Under the pieces are notes generated by a model. The model saw only the letters and a program-made list of their open reading frames with translations. It ran no database searches and was not told the origin of the DNA. The translations under genes and the position numbers were made by a program. Below are positions 14,730 through 23,478 of a stretch of 64,000 nt of DNA, in pieces (the first letter of the stretch is position 1; each line of letters begins with the position of its first letter). The DNA is from an uncultured Allomuricauda sp. (GTDB taxonomy: Bacteria > Bacteroidota > Bacteroidia > Flavobacteriales > Flavobacteriaceae): contig NZ_CANLYK010000002.1 in assembly GCF_947495325.1 (NCBI RefSeq), positions 434,001 through 498,000 on the forward strand. Reading direction: 5' to 3'.

Positions 14730-16913
14730 TTATTCTTTTTTACCAATCAACGAAAAGTCTAAATGTCGTTTTACCAAATCAGTATTCTTTACCATTACAT
14801 AAACTTCATCACCCAATTGATACATTCTTTTTGAACGTTCACCAATAATGGCAAATTGTCTATCATCGAATACATAATAATCGTCTTTTATATCACGGAT
14901 TCGAACCATTCCCTCACATTTGTTTTCAACAATCTCAACGTAAATACCCCATTCCGTAACTCCTGAAATCACTCCTAAAAACTCAGAGTCTTTATGGTCT
15001 TCCATGAATTTTATCTGCATATATTTAATAGAATCACGCTCAGCACTTGACGCTAATATTTCCATATTTGAAGAATGTTTGCATTTTTCCTCATACACGG
15101 GTTCCTTTACCTGTTTTCCACCATCCAAATAATGCTGTAACAACCTGTGTACCATTACATCTGGATATCTTCTAATTGGAGAGGTAAAATGGGTATAATA
15201 TTCAAAACCTAAACCATAATGTCCAATATTTTCAGTTGTATATATGGCCTTACTCATGCTACGAATAGTAAGTGTGTCTACCAAATTCTGTTCTTTCTTT
15301 CCTTTTACATCTTGCAAAAGCTTGTTCAAGGAACTGTTAAGTCTCTTTTTGTCCCTTACATTAATACTGTGTCCAAACTTAGAAATAACACCATTTAAAG
15401 CCATTATTTTTTCTTCATCTGGCTCATCATGAATACGGTAAACAAAGGTCTTTTTTTGTTTACCAATAAATTCTGCCACTTTTTTATTTGCAAGCAACAT
15501 AAACTCTTCAATAAGTTTATTGGCATCCTTTGCCTCCTTAAAATAAACGCTTTCTGGTTCATTATTTTCAGTAAGGTTGAATCTAACTTCTATTTTATCA
15601 AAAGAAATAGCTCCATCATCCATGCGTTTTTCACGCATAATTTTAGCAAGCGTATCCAAAGTTAAAGTTGCCTCAACAACCTCTTTTGAAACTGTATAAC
15701 CCGTTTCTTTAATTGAAATATTTTCAGGAATCTCCGCTTGTTTCGTTTCAATAATATGCTGTGCTTCTTCGTAGGCAAAACGCGCGTTAGAATTTATGGC
15801 AGTTCTACCAAACCATTGATCAATAATATTGGCTCTGGCATCAATTTCAAAAATAGCTGAAAACGTGTATTTTTCCTCATTTGGTCTTAATGAACAGGCG
15901 TTATTTGATAAAACCTCTGGAAGCATAGGTACAACCCTATCCACTAAATAAACCGAAGTTGCTCTTTCATAAGCCTCTTCTTCCAAAATAGTATTTGGTT
16001 GTAAATAGTGTGATACATCTGCAATATGAACTCCAATTTCAAAATTTCCATTCTCTAATTTCTGAAAGGAAAGTGCATCATCAAAATCTTTTGCATCCTT
16101 TGGATCAATAGTAAAGGTGAGCACATTTCTCATATCTCTCCTTTTAGCAATCTCAGACTCCTTTATCGAAGTATCCAAAGTCTGGGCAAATTGCTCCACC
16201 TCATATGGAAATTCATAAGGCAACCCATATTCCGCCAGTATGGAATGTATTTCTGTATTATGCTCTCCGGGTTTTCCAAGTACTTGTGATACCTCTCCAT
16301 AAGGTGAATCTGCATCTTTTGGCCAATCACCTAAATCTACCAAAACTTTATCCCCATCTTCAGCCTTTTTAAGCTTATCCATTGGAACAAAAATATCTGT
16401 GTACATTCTCGAATCAGATGGCCGTACAAAAGCAAAGGTTTTTTGCTTGTCAACAATACCTACATAAGCCTTTTTCTTACGTTCCAAAACTTTTGATATT
16501 TCACCTTCGGATTTCTTACCCTTTCTTCTAGGTTTTAGAAAAACCTCAACTGTATCGCCATGGAATGCCCTATTCAATCGGTTATTGGGAACAAATATGT
16601 CGTCATCAAGTTCTTCTACCAAAATATAGGCGTTTCCGCTTGAGGTTAAGTCAACTTTTCCAGTAAAATACGTATGTAAGGATGGTTTCTTTTTATACTT
16701 TCCTCGGCCATCCTCAATTATTCTATCACTCGCTTTTAGTTGGCCCAAACGTTTTATGAGTTCATTACGATCTTGAGTATCCGTAATACCTAGTTTTGAA
16801 CTTATTTGTTTGTAATTAAAACTTTTGGAGGGTTCTTTTTCCAGTACTGTAAAAATGCCTTTTGTTATCTCATTCTTGCGTTGACTTCTTGTCCTCTTCT
16901 TTTTCTTTGACAT
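14730..16913 (-). CDS. rnr: Ribonuclease R
   Basis: This 727-residue protein has the RNase R layout: a basic N-terminus with a winged-helix-like segment (1-75), cold-shock domains (about 80-215), a catalytic RNB domain (about 255-585) and a C-terminal S1 domain (about 640-722). The RNB metal-binding signature TIDPKDAKDFDDAL (268-281) supplies the Asp cluster. FTSPIRRYPDVMVHR marks the end of the domain. RNase R is a processive 3'-5' exoribonuclease that degrades structured RNA and takes part in rRNA and tmRNA quality control. It starts at ATG 16913 next to a long AT-rich divergent region. Confidence 0.96.
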   Translation of the reverse strand: MSKKKKRTRSQRKNEITKGIFTVLEKEPSKSFNYKQISSKLGITDTQDRNELIKRLGQLKASDRIIEDGRGKYKKKPSLHTYFTGKVDLTSSGNAYILVEELDDDIFVPNNRLNRAFHGDTVEVFLKPRRKGKKSEGEISKVLERKKKAYVGIVDKQKTFAFVRPSDSRMYTDIFVPMDKLKKAEDGDKVLVDLGDWPKDADSPYGEVSQVLGKPGEHNTEIHSILAEYGLPYEFPYEVEQFAQTLDTSIKESEIAKRRDMRNVLTFTIDPKDAKDFDDALSFQKLENGNFEIGVHIADVSHYLQPNTILEEEAYERATSVYLVDRVVPMLPEVLSNNACSLRPNEEKYTFSAIFEIDARANIIDQWFGRTAINSNARFAYEEAQHIIETKQAEIPENISIKETGYTVSKEVVEATLTLDTLAKIMREKRMDDGAISFDKIEVRFNLTENNEPESVYFKEAKDANKLIEEFMLLANKKVAEFIGKQKKTFVYRIHDEPDEEKIMALNGVISKFGHSINVRDKKRLNSSLNKLLQDVKGKKEQNLVDTLTIRSMSKAIYTTENIGHYGLGFEYYTHFTSPIRRYPDVMVHRLLQHYLDGGKQVKEPVYEEKCKHSSNMEILASSAERDSIKYMQIKFMEDHKDSEFLGVISGVTEWGIYVEIVENKCEGMVRIRDIKDDYYVFDDRQFAIIGERSKRMYQLGDEVYVMVKNTDLVKRHLDFSLIGKKE

Positions 16914-17109
16914 TTATAAAATATAATTTTTTGAAAAGTACAAATTATAATCCTAGACAATGGAAAGAACAGAAAACTAATCCTTAACATGAAGTTATTT
17001 TATAAACAATCATTAACAATACTAATTTTCTTTTATTTAAATATTTATAAAAATGATGATGATGATTGCTTGTTGAAATGTGTCATAAATTATTTAAAGA
17101 AAAGTTGCT

Positions 17110-17137
17110 GTGAACAGATAAAATAGTTTGTTCACAA
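17110..17137. repeat. Inverted repeat TGTGAACA/TGTTCACA
   Basis: TGTGAACA (17110-17117) and its exact complement TGTTCACA (17130-17137) are separated by 12 nt. A T-rich tract follows on the plus strand about 10 nt later. It could be an operator or the hairpin of a short untranslated RNA. No gene ends immediately upstream on the plus strand, so a protein-gene terminator is unlikely. Confidence 0.5.
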
Positions 17138-17465
17138 CCTTTCATTTTTTAAAAAATATAGAAATCAAAGAGTTATATTTTTTATGAACGATATTTGATA
17201 AGTGTTTTCAACATGAAATTATTGAAAATTAAAAGTATTTTTAATGTTAACTAAACACATATTTTGTTTTTAAAATGTTGATTAATTTTTAACAGAATAC
17301 AGGTTCATAATTGGATAATAATGACTAATGAAATTATTTTAAATAAAATCAAAATTTATTTTTAGGAAAACAATAAACAAAACAGCATATATCACAAATG
17401 CTTGATATATAGTAAAATGGATAGATTTAGTACTATTTGTCAACATACACCCATTAAAAGAATTG

Positions 17466-17473
17466 TACCTTTG
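17466..17473 (+). promoter_or_regulatory. -7 box TACCTTTG upstream of rpiB
   Basis: TACCTTTG matches the Bacteroidota -7 consensus TAnnTTTG and ends 27 bp before the rpiB ATG. The nearest upstream TTTG (17436-17439) leaves a 26-nt spacer, longer than usual, so only the -7 element is well supported. Confidence 0.5.
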
Positions 17474-17500
17474 TATAGTACCCCCGTTAAATCATAAACT

Positions 17501-17932
17501 ATGAAAATAGCTATAGGTAACGACCATGCAGGAACCGACTATAAGTTGGCAATTATTGGCTTATTAAAGTCCAAGGGTATTGAGGTTATAAATTACGGAA
17601 CCGATGGAACGGACAGTGTTGATTATCCAGATTTTGCACATCCAGTTGCAAAAGATGTAGAAGAAGGAACAGCTGACCTTGGTATTGTTATTTGCGGTAG
17701 TGGAAACGGAGCAAGTATGACCATAAACAAACATCAAAAGGTTAGAGGAGCCCTTTGTTGGACGAAAGAAATTACTGCCTTGGCAAGAGAACATAATGAT
17801 GCCAATGTTTTAAGTCTTCCCGCTAGATTTATTGCGTTGCAACAGGCTTTGGAAATGGTGGAAACTTTTTTGAACACTGAATTTGAAGGAGGTCGCCACG
17901 AAAGAAGAGTTGAAAAAATAGCTTGCAGATAG
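17501..17932 (+). CDS. rpiB: Ribose-5-phosphate isomerase B
   Basis: This 143-residue protein belongs to the RpiB/LacA/LacB family and interconverts ribose-5-phosphate and ribulose-5-phosphate in the cytosolic non-oxidative pentose phosphate pathway. It begins MKIAIGNDHAG (Asp8/His9 region), carries the catalytic Cys65 in GIVICGSGNGASM, and ends with the phosphate-contacting EGGRHERRV segment. Length and motif order are normal for the family. The CDF exporter gene starts 15 bp downstream, so rpiB probably heads a three-gene operon. Confidence 0.95.
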   Translation: MKIAIGNDHAGTDYKLAIIGLLKSKGIEVINYGTDGTDSVDYPDFAHPVAKDVEEGTADLGIVICGSGNGASMTINKHQKVRGALCWTKEITALAREHNDANVLSLPARFIALQQALEMVETFLNTEFEGGRHERRVEKIACR

Positions 17933-17947
17933 CATAAACCAAACTAC

Positions 17948-18862
17948 ATGGGGCATCACCACCATGGTCACTCACATACGCATGACGATTTAAAAGGGAG
18001 GAACCTTTTAATATCAATTCTTCTTAATATTGCCATTACGGTTTCTCAAGTAATAGGTGGAATCATCTCTGGAAGCCTTGCCTTATTATCAGATGCGCTT
18101 CATAATTTTAGCGATGTACTTTCCTTAATAATAAGTTATATAGCTACCCTTCTTGGAAGAAGGAAGGCCTCCAGCCATAAAACATTTGGATATAAAAGAG
18201 CGGAAATTATGGCGGCGTTTGTAAATGCGGCCACCTTGGTTGTTGTTGCGGTTATTCTTATGATTGAAGCTGTGGAAAGATTGCTTCAACCACAAGAAAT
18301 AGAGTCTAATCTAGTAATATGGTTATCTTTAATCGGTATTGCGGGAAATGGTTTTAGCGTGCTTTTATTGAAAAAGAATTCTGAAGAAAACATGAACATG
18401 AAATCCGCATATCTGCATTTATTGACCGATATGATGGCGTCTGTTGCAGTCCTTATAGGCGGGCTTTTAATGAAGTTTTTTCAGGTGTACTGGGTAGATG
18501 CGTTGTTAACGATGGCCATTGGAATATATCTGATTTATATGGGATATGATTTGTTGAAGGAATCCACAAAGGTGTTGATGTTGTTCACCCCGAAATCTAT
18601 AGTTGTGAAAGAAATAGTAGAATCCATATGTACAATTGAACCAGTCAAAAATGTACATCATGTACATATTTGGCAATTAAATGAAGAAGAAATACATTTA
18701 GAGGCACATATTGATTTCAAAGAGGACATCAAACTTTCTGAATTTGACGCAATATTGGAACAAATAGAAGAACATGTTTATCATAAACATGGAATTAACC
18801 ATGTGAACATTCAGCCAGAATTTGATAAATGTGACTCAAAAAATGTAATTGTACAGGATTGA
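17948..18862 (+). CDS. CDF-family zinc/cation exporter (CzcD/ZitB-like)
   Basis: This 304-residue cation diffusion facilitator starts with a His-rich cytoplasmic tail (GHHHHGHSHTHDD), followed by six membrane helices. The two metal-site helices show H-x-x-x-D patterns: DALHNFSD in TM2 and HLLTDMMAS in TM5. The cytoplasmic C-terminal domain has H-V-H-I-W and further His residues. CDF proteins of this type export Zn2+ (sometimes Co2+ or Cd2+) in exchange for protons. The stop overlaps the start of the next gene (TGATG), so translation is probably coupled. Confidence 0.93.
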   Translation: MGHHHHGHSHTHDDLKGRNLLISILLNIAITVSQVIGGIISGSLALLSDALHNFSDVLSLIISYIATLLGRRKASSHKTFGYKRAEIMAAFVNAATLVVVAVILMIEAVERLLQPQEIESNLVIWLSLIGIAGNGFSVLLLKKNSEENMNMKSAYLHLLTDMMASVAVLIGGLLMKFFQVYWVDALLTMAIGIYLIYMGYDLLKESTKVLMLFTPKSIVVKEIVESICTIEPVKNVHHVHIWQLNEEEIHLEAHIDFKEDIKLSEFDAILEQIEEHVYHKHGINHVNIQPEFDKCDSKNVIVQD

Positions 18863-19302
18863 TGAATGTAGTGGTAAAAACATTTGAAGAACTATCCAAT
18901 TTGGAACTTTACCAAATACTGAGATTACGGAGTGAAGTGTTTGTGGTAGAACAGGACTGCGTGTATCAGGATTTGGACAATAAAGATCAGAATGCGATAC
19001 ATGTTTTAGGTGTTAAAAACAACAATGTGGTTGCATACACCAGAATTTTCAAACCAGGCGATTACTTTGATAATACCAGTATAGGTAGGGTAGTGGTGGA
19101 GAAAAATGAAAGAAAATATGGCTATGGAAAAGAAATAATGACGACATCCCTTAAAGAAATAGGCAAGAACTTCCCAGCAACCCCAATAGAACTTTCCGCA
19201 CAGACGTATCTTATAAAATTTTATGTTGGTTTAGGCTTTTCGTCTTTTGGAGAGGAATATTTAGAAGACGGCATTCCACATATTCGTATGATCAAGGAGT
19301 AA
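18862..19302 (+). CDS. GNAT-family N-acetyltransferase, ElaA-like
   Basis: The product is 146 residues. LYQILRLRSEVFVVEQDCVYQD near the N-terminus is the ElaA-type opening (LR-x-x-VFVVEQ-x-C-x-Y-x-D). The acetyl-CoA-binding stretch is IGRVVVEKNERKYGYGKEI, and the C-terminal FYVGLGF-x-x-x-GEEY-x-x-x-G-I-P-H-x-x-M is typical of the group. Substrate is unknown. ATG 18862 overlaps the CDF stop by one base; an in-frame TTG lies one codon earlier. It converges with the restriction gene 6 bp away, with no clear terminator between. Confidence 0.88.
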   Translation: MNVVVKTFEELSNLELYQILRLRSEVFVVEQDCVYQDLDNKDQNAIHVLGVKNNNVVAYTRIFKPGDYFDNTSIGRVVVEKNERKYGYGKEIMTTSLKEIGKNFPATPIELSAQTYLIKFYVGLGFSSFGEEYLEDGIPHIRMIKE

Positions 19303-19308
19303 ACAAGC

Positions 19309-19917
19309 TTACACAAACTTTTTTGCAACACCGATTTTGATTAAAAAATCTAATTTTAGAATTAGATTAACGGGCTTTTCCACTTTATTCTTTCGGGAGA
19401 AAAAAAGACACCCTTCACGTCTTATATCGAGCTTGTTAAGCTCAAGTTTTCCATGGAAATCTTCATGTGAAATCGCGATTTCTTTTAATTTTTCCTTTGA
19501 TAACTCAATAGATTCTAAATAGTGAATAAGCGTTTTTCTGTTTACAAAAGTGATGTTGCAAGAGGTAAATTTGTTTTCGTCGTCAGCATAAATACCAGTG
19601 ATCAACGAATAGAAATGTGTCTTTTTGGCTGAATCAAATAACCATCCTTGTTTTTTTGACTCGCCTTTGTGATAGAAAAGTTCAAAAGCAAAAGTTGGGA
19701 GACGCTCATTAATATAATCTAACTGTGCTTTTTCATCCACATAAAAGGATGCGTCCGTTTTTCTATGCTTGAAAACAAGGTCTATACCCTGGATTTGTTC
19801 TCTATAATTTGAAATCCGTTCAAAATGGTACCTGTTTAAGTTTTTAGTATAGTAGTTGTCCAATAAGGAGTGAAGTTTTTTTTCCTTGGACAGATCTGAC
19901 GCAAAATTACTTTTCAA
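19309..19917 (-). CDS. Putative type II restriction endonuclease (PD-(D/E)XK-like)
   Basis: This 202-residue protein is not one I recognise by name. It overlaps the end of a C5-cytosine methyltransferase gene by 11 bp, the usual place for the partner nuclease. Its sequence contains GID(46)LVF followed 15 residues later by Y-V-D(61)-E-K(63)-A-Q, which fits the D...(D/E)-x-K catalytic core of this nuclease fold. Later segments (FAFELFYHKGESKKQGWLF) resemble the restriction-enzyme pattern of a charged core followed by recognition segments. The only available start is TTG at 19917, inside the methylase end. Assignment as the cognate nuclease is inference from position plus motif; the recognition site is unknown. 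Confidence 0.65.
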   Translation of the reverse strand: MKSNFASDLSKEKKLHSLLDNYYTKNLNRYHFERISNYREQIQGIDLVFKHRKTDASFYVDEKAQLDYINERLPTFAFELFYHKGESKKQGWLFDSAKKTHFYSLITGIYADDENKFTSCNITFVNRKTLIHYLESIELSKEKLKEIAISHEDFHGKLELNKLDIRREGCLFFSRKNKVEKPVNLILKLDFLIKIGVAKKFV

Positions 19918-21148
19918 GGGATTTTAATTTCTGGAACAGGGCGGCACCAATTTTTTCCACTACACCAACCACTAAGGCATTTCCCATAAAAAATGCTCGT
20001 TTCGCGTCAGATATTCCATCAAGTTTGGTGTGGTTGTCAGGAAACATATTTAATCGTTCCAACTCTAGGGGTGAGAGCCTTCTAAGTCCTTTTTTAGTTT
20101 GGACCACATGTTTAAACCTGGAAGGGGACTTACCTCCCTCACCAGTTATAATTGTTCTTGAAGGTTGATTCAAAGCATCAGGGAAGACCATACTTCCCTC
20201 ACTATACTGATATTCAAAGCCCGCACTTGTCTTTCTTACTTCTTTTTTTGCTCCTTTTAGATATTCCCATTTAGGCAAATCTGTATCTGGAATAAAAAGT
20301 TCGGCAGCAGCCGTTCCATTTTCCAAAACATCAGAAAGAACAATCCTATCCTCACCATAAGATGGGGTTGTTTTTAAGGTTGATACTTTTCCATCAATAA
20401 GGATACCTGAATTTAAAAATGGGGAAAGCTTTTCATCAACATTAAAAGAATTTGACAAGGAAACAAGGTCGCCTTCCAATACAAAAGAAGAACATTGATT
20501 TGATGTGTTTTCAACAGGAAATGATGATGAAATCACTCCTTTTTCCAAAATCCATTGCTTTGCTGAGGCTTTTTTAAGCCTTTTGTAAAGGAATGAAGAT
20601 TTGTGATATCCCAAGAAAAAAACCCGCCTTCGGCGCTGTGGCATTCCATAATCTGCCGCATTGATAACGCGCCATTCCACCGCATAGCCCAAATCGTCCA
20701 AACTTTTGAGCATCAATGCAAAATCCCGACCTCTTTGGGAAGATGGAGACTTAAGCAAGCGATCTACATTTTCTAAAAAAAGGTATTTGGGCTTTTTCTT
20801 TTTTTCGGAAAGGATACGGTGGATGGACCACCAAAGCACCCCTTTTTTTCCAATAAGTCCCTTAGAGTTTTTTAGGGTTGTGGCAACGGAATAATCTTGA
20901 CAGGGAAACCCTCCAACCAAAATGTCATGATCTGGAATTTCAGTTGTGGATACATTTTCTATATTGAGGTTGGAATGATTATTCCCACCAAAGCGGGCCT
21001 CGTAAACCATGGAAGCATGCTGGGTTTTTGTGGAAGGCTCCCACTGATTGCTCCAAACCACCTTAAAATGACCGGTGTTCTCCAAACCAAGTCTAAAACC
21101 ACCAACCCCTGCAAAAAGTTCGCATACTTTAAGTTGTTGCATCTTCAA
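19907..21148 (-). CDS. DNA (cytosine-5)-methyltransferase
   Basis: This 413-residue C5-MTase has all main motifs in order: motif I CELFAGVGGFRLGL (9-22), the catalytic Pro-Cys loop GGFPCQDYS (C83), motif VI FLENVDRL (E126-N127-V128), motif VIII QRRRRVFFLGY (about 178-188), a variable target-recognition region (about 200-330), and motifs IX/X with RRLSPLELERLNMFPDN and FFMGNALVVGVVEKIG. It transfers methyl from SAM to C5 of cytosine within a specific site. It is the first gene of a two-gene leftward unit whose second gene is the putative nuclease. The target site cannot be read from the sequence. Confidence 0.95.
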   Translation of the reverse strand: MKMQQLKVCELFAGVGGFRLGLENTGHFKVVWSNQWEPSTKTQHASMVYEARFGGNNHSNLNIENVSTTEIPDHDILVGGFPCQDYSVATTLKNSKGLIGKKGVLWWSIHRILSEKKKKPKYLFLENVDRLLKSPSSQRGRDFALMLKSLDDLGYAVEWRVINAADYGMPQRRRRVFFLGYHKSSFLYKRLKKASAKQWILEKGVISSSFPVENTSNQCSSFVLEGDLVSLSNSFNVDEKLSPFLNSGILIDGKVSTLKTTPSYGEDRIVLSDVLENGTAAAELFIPDTDLPKWEYLKGAKKEVRKTSAGFEYQYSEGSMVFPDALNQPSRTIITGEGGKSPSRFKHVVQTKKGLRRLSPLELERLNMFPDNHTKLDGISDAKRAFFMGNALVVGVVEKIGAALFQKLKSLEK

Positions 21149-21201
21149 AAATAGAACTTAAAATGGTTTTGAAACAAACCTTATTTACATATCTGAATTC
21201 T

Positions 21202-21240
21202 GATAAAAAGAGGCTGTCTTAAGGAATCATACCTAAGACA
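21202..21240 (-). terminator. Putative terminator for the 21.35 kb gene (minus strand)
   Basis: Read on the minus strand, TGTCTTAGG and CCTTAAGACA form a stem of about 9 bp with one bulged A, then GCC and TCTTTTT (toward 21202). It lies 110 bp beyond the stop of the leftward gene at 21352 and just upstream of the methylase gene, so it would insulate the restriction-modification unit. The rest of 21149-21351 shows no gene. Confidence 0.5.
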
Positions 21241-21351
21241 ATCAACACTGGTGCGTTCTTGAATTATGTGGATGAGCCCCTGGAGGCGGCCCTTTAGGTC
21301 CTTTTTGTGTGGCTATACCGCGCTGTTGTATCCATTTATTGAATTGATATA

Positions 21352-21912
21352 TCAAAATCGGTATCCTATATTTATCCCATGTCTAACCACAATATCATGG
21401 TCTGTTTTTTCTGCATTGAATAGATGACCCCCCAAACCAGCAAAACCCTCAATTATAATTCCACCTTTGGTAACCCATTTGATACCGAAGCTTAAGCCGA
21501 GTGATAAGTCAATCACATCAGGCCCCTCATTTAAGGTAAGATTTCCGTTCATATCGGTCAATTGTTTTCCATCGGTTGAACCTAAAGTTGTAAACCCTTC
21601 AAGAAAAAAACCAGAAGCATATTTTTTACCAAAATATCTTCTGTAGTAAGGTGAAATTAGAAAATTTGTATCCTCATCATATTTTTGGCTGAACGCATAC
21701 AAAGCAGAAATTCCTAATGAAGATTTTTCATTTAGGTTTCTTTCATATGCTACTTCGAGAAGTCCATATGCCATAAAAAATGCATTGATTTTCACATCGT
21801 TTTTATTTTCGTACGGATTCGCGACACGATCATTGGAGACTTGTGATTTAGCGATAAAACTAGAGAACAAGAAGACAATTGTTAAAAAGGGTTTTTTCAC
21901 AAAAAGGTTCAT
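21352..21912 (-). CDS. Secreted beta-barrel-like protein (DUF3575-like)
   Basis: This 186-residue protein has a signal peptide (FLTIVFLFSSFIAKSQ) and a body of short amphipathic strands rich in aromatic and Gly residues. It has the pattern N-A-F-F-x-A-Y-G-L-L-E-V-A-Y-E-R, a central ISPYYRRYFGKK, and a C-terminal strand ending in aromatic Phe (INIGYRF). This layout resembles small outer-membrane beta-barrels of the DUF3575 type common in Flavobacteriaceae. No function is known. It is a single-gene unit upstream of the AraC-type regulator gene's end. Confidence 0.6.
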   Translation of the reverse strand: MNLFVKKPFLTIVFLFSSFIAKSQVSNDRVANPYENKNDVKINAFFMAYGLLEVAYERNLNEKSSLGISALYAFSQKYDEDTNFLISPYYRRYFGKKYASGFFLEGFTTLGSTDGKQLTDMNGNLTLNEGPDVIDLSLGLSFGIKWVTKGGIIIEGFAGLGGHLFNAEKTDHDIVVRHGINIGYRF

Positions 21913-21990
21913 TTAATTATATTGAACACCAAAACTAAATGGATGGAGACTAAAAAGGTTTCAATACCTTAAAACAAGACATATCCGTAC

Positions 21991-23127
21991 TTATTTATGA
22001 GTATTGCGAAAAGCATTTGGTGTCATTCCAGTCGCTTTCTTAAATGCGTTGTAAAATGTTGTTTTTGAAGTAAAACCTGATTCCAACCCTATGGCCAGTA
22101 GACTATAGTTTTCAAATTCTGAATCTAAAATCATTTTTTTTACAGATTCTACCCTGTAATGATTTATATAATTTGAAAAATTTTGACCTGTAATTGTGTT
22201 TACAAGCTGGGAAACGTAACCCGCACTTATCCCCAACTTCTCAGCAACCTTTTCTCTGCTTAATGTACTATCTCTATAAATATGATTGTTTTTACAAAGA
22301 TTTTCAAGGTTTTTAAAATGATGGTTATCCGTTGTAAGTGACTCAACGGTATTGTCCTTGTTAAAACGGCTATTTATCATGCTGTCTTTATCCAAGGATG
22401 ACATCTTTTTGTTCAGTAGTGCGTTGATGCCTTCTTTATCTCTTGCAAGTCTAAACTTAAATACCCCAAAGTAAGCTGTTAAATGAATTAAAAATGTTCC
22501 AAACAAGGCTAGGAACATCATAAAAGATGAACCATCATAGTTAAAAAATAACGCAGCAAGAATTAGTATGACCCATGAGAACAATAATGTGAAAACCAAC
22601 GCCCATAAAAATGTAACCCATTTTTTTTCCTGCCGGTCTTTCGAGTATTTTATAAATGTATAGGTGTAAATGAGAATACCGATTATAAAGGGGGGGACTA
22701 TAAAAATTTGTGAGTTATTTAAACCTTCGACTACTGTGTTAGCCGCATTTGGAATATAATAAATACCAGCAATCTTATCAAGGTCATTAAAAATATTGAT
22801 TACGGCAGAATATAGGAAAGGAACAAATAACCATCGAATATTCTTCGAATGTCTTACGGGGTGATTTACTTGATTTACTATAAATAGAAAAATGAAGACT
22901 GGAAAAATGAAAGCCCATTCTATATTATCAATTAAACGCAGCAGGGGAATGGTTTTATATATTTCTACTATTTCAAAGACAAGGTTTAGTATAAGAAGGG
23001 ATAATGTGAATATGGCATAAGCCAAATAGTTATTTGCACTACTTTTAAATAGGGGTGATTTTAAAATAATTACCCCTAGAAATATTCCTTGAAAAACTGC
23101 TATGCTTAGAAGTATGGTAAAAATCAA
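21991..23127 (-). CDS. Membrane-anchored AraC-family transcriptional regulator
   Basis: This 378-residue protein has an N-terminal half of about seven hydrophobic helices (1-225), then a linker and a C-terminal AraC/XylS helix-turn-helix domain (about 270-375). The latter contains EKLGISAGYVSQLVN and the second-helix signature AIGLESGFTSKTTFYNAFKK followed by TGMTPNAFR. Such 7TM-AraC regulators occur widely in Bacteroidota and are thought to couple an envelope signal to transcription. The start is TTG at 23127, immediately preceded by an in-frame TAG, with no early ATG. The small secreted protein gene downstream is a possible target, by position only. Confidence 0.85.
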   Translation of the reverse strand: MIFTILLSIAVFQGIFLGVIILKSPLFKSSANNYLAYAIFTLSLLILNLVFEIVEIYKTIPLLRLIDNIEWAFIFPVFIFLFIVNQVNHPVRHSKNIRWLFVPFLYSAVINIFNDLDKIAGIYYIPNAANTVVEGLNNSQIFIVPPFIIGILIYTYTFIKYSKDRQEKKWVTFLWALVFTLLFSWVILILAALFFNYDGSSFMMFLALFGTFLIHLTAYFGVFKFRLARDKEGINALLNKKMSSLDKDSMINSRFNKDNTVESLTTDNHHFKNLENLCKNNHIYRDSTLSREKVAEKLGISAGYVSQLVNTITGQNFSNYINHYRVESVKKMILDSEFENYSLLAIGLESGFTSKTTFYNAFKKATGMTPNAFRNTHK

Positions 23128-23478
23128 CTATGGTTGTTTAAATCCTAAAAGCGACAGATGTGCTATTATGTGGAGATAAATATACTTGGTGAATAATTCA
23201 AATTATTAAAATGTATGCTAAAAGTTTGTTATAAATTTTGAACAGCTTATTATACTTATATTCAGATACTTATAGATTGCCCAATTTCCTCCAATAGTTT
23301 ATTGACAAACGAATATTTGTTTTTCCGAAGTATCATTAAATGCTTCTTCTTCAAAATCTGTCATTTAATTATTGCTTGCTTTCAAATCTGTGTAGACTCT
23401 TTTCACAATTTCAATTATCCCTAACGGTTTTTGTTCGTTTGGATTTCCCCTCTGGACGAATATAAGATTTAACCCAGT
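23128..23478. other. Intergenic region without a recognisable gene (351 bp)
   Basis: Only very short frames are present, for example a 24-codon minus-strand frame at 23262-23336. There is no tRNA-like fold and no convincing terminator. It may hold the promoter of the AraC-type gene and short gene remnants, which I cannot substantiate. Confidence 0.4.

Larger units (their letters stand above)
16914..17500. other. AT-rich divergent intergenic region (587 bp)
   Basis: No convincing coding frame or known RNA is visible between rnr and rpiB. The region is very AT-rich. It contains an 8-bp inverted repeat (17110-17137) and, near its right end, a -7-like box for rpiB. The promoter of rnr must also lie here, but I could not assign it with confidence. 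Confidence 0.6.

Noticed and set aside
16914..17500. Replication origin
   Set aside because: AT-rich, but only one loose DnaA-box-like sequence and no dnaA or dnaN nearby.
21149..21351. Insertion-sequence remnant (AGGCTGTCTTAAG resembles some IS ends)
   Set aside because: No transposase frame or matching second end; the sequence is explained better as a minus-strand terminator.
23262..23336. 24-codon minus-strand frame
   Set aside because: Too short, with no promoter and no homology that I can recognise.
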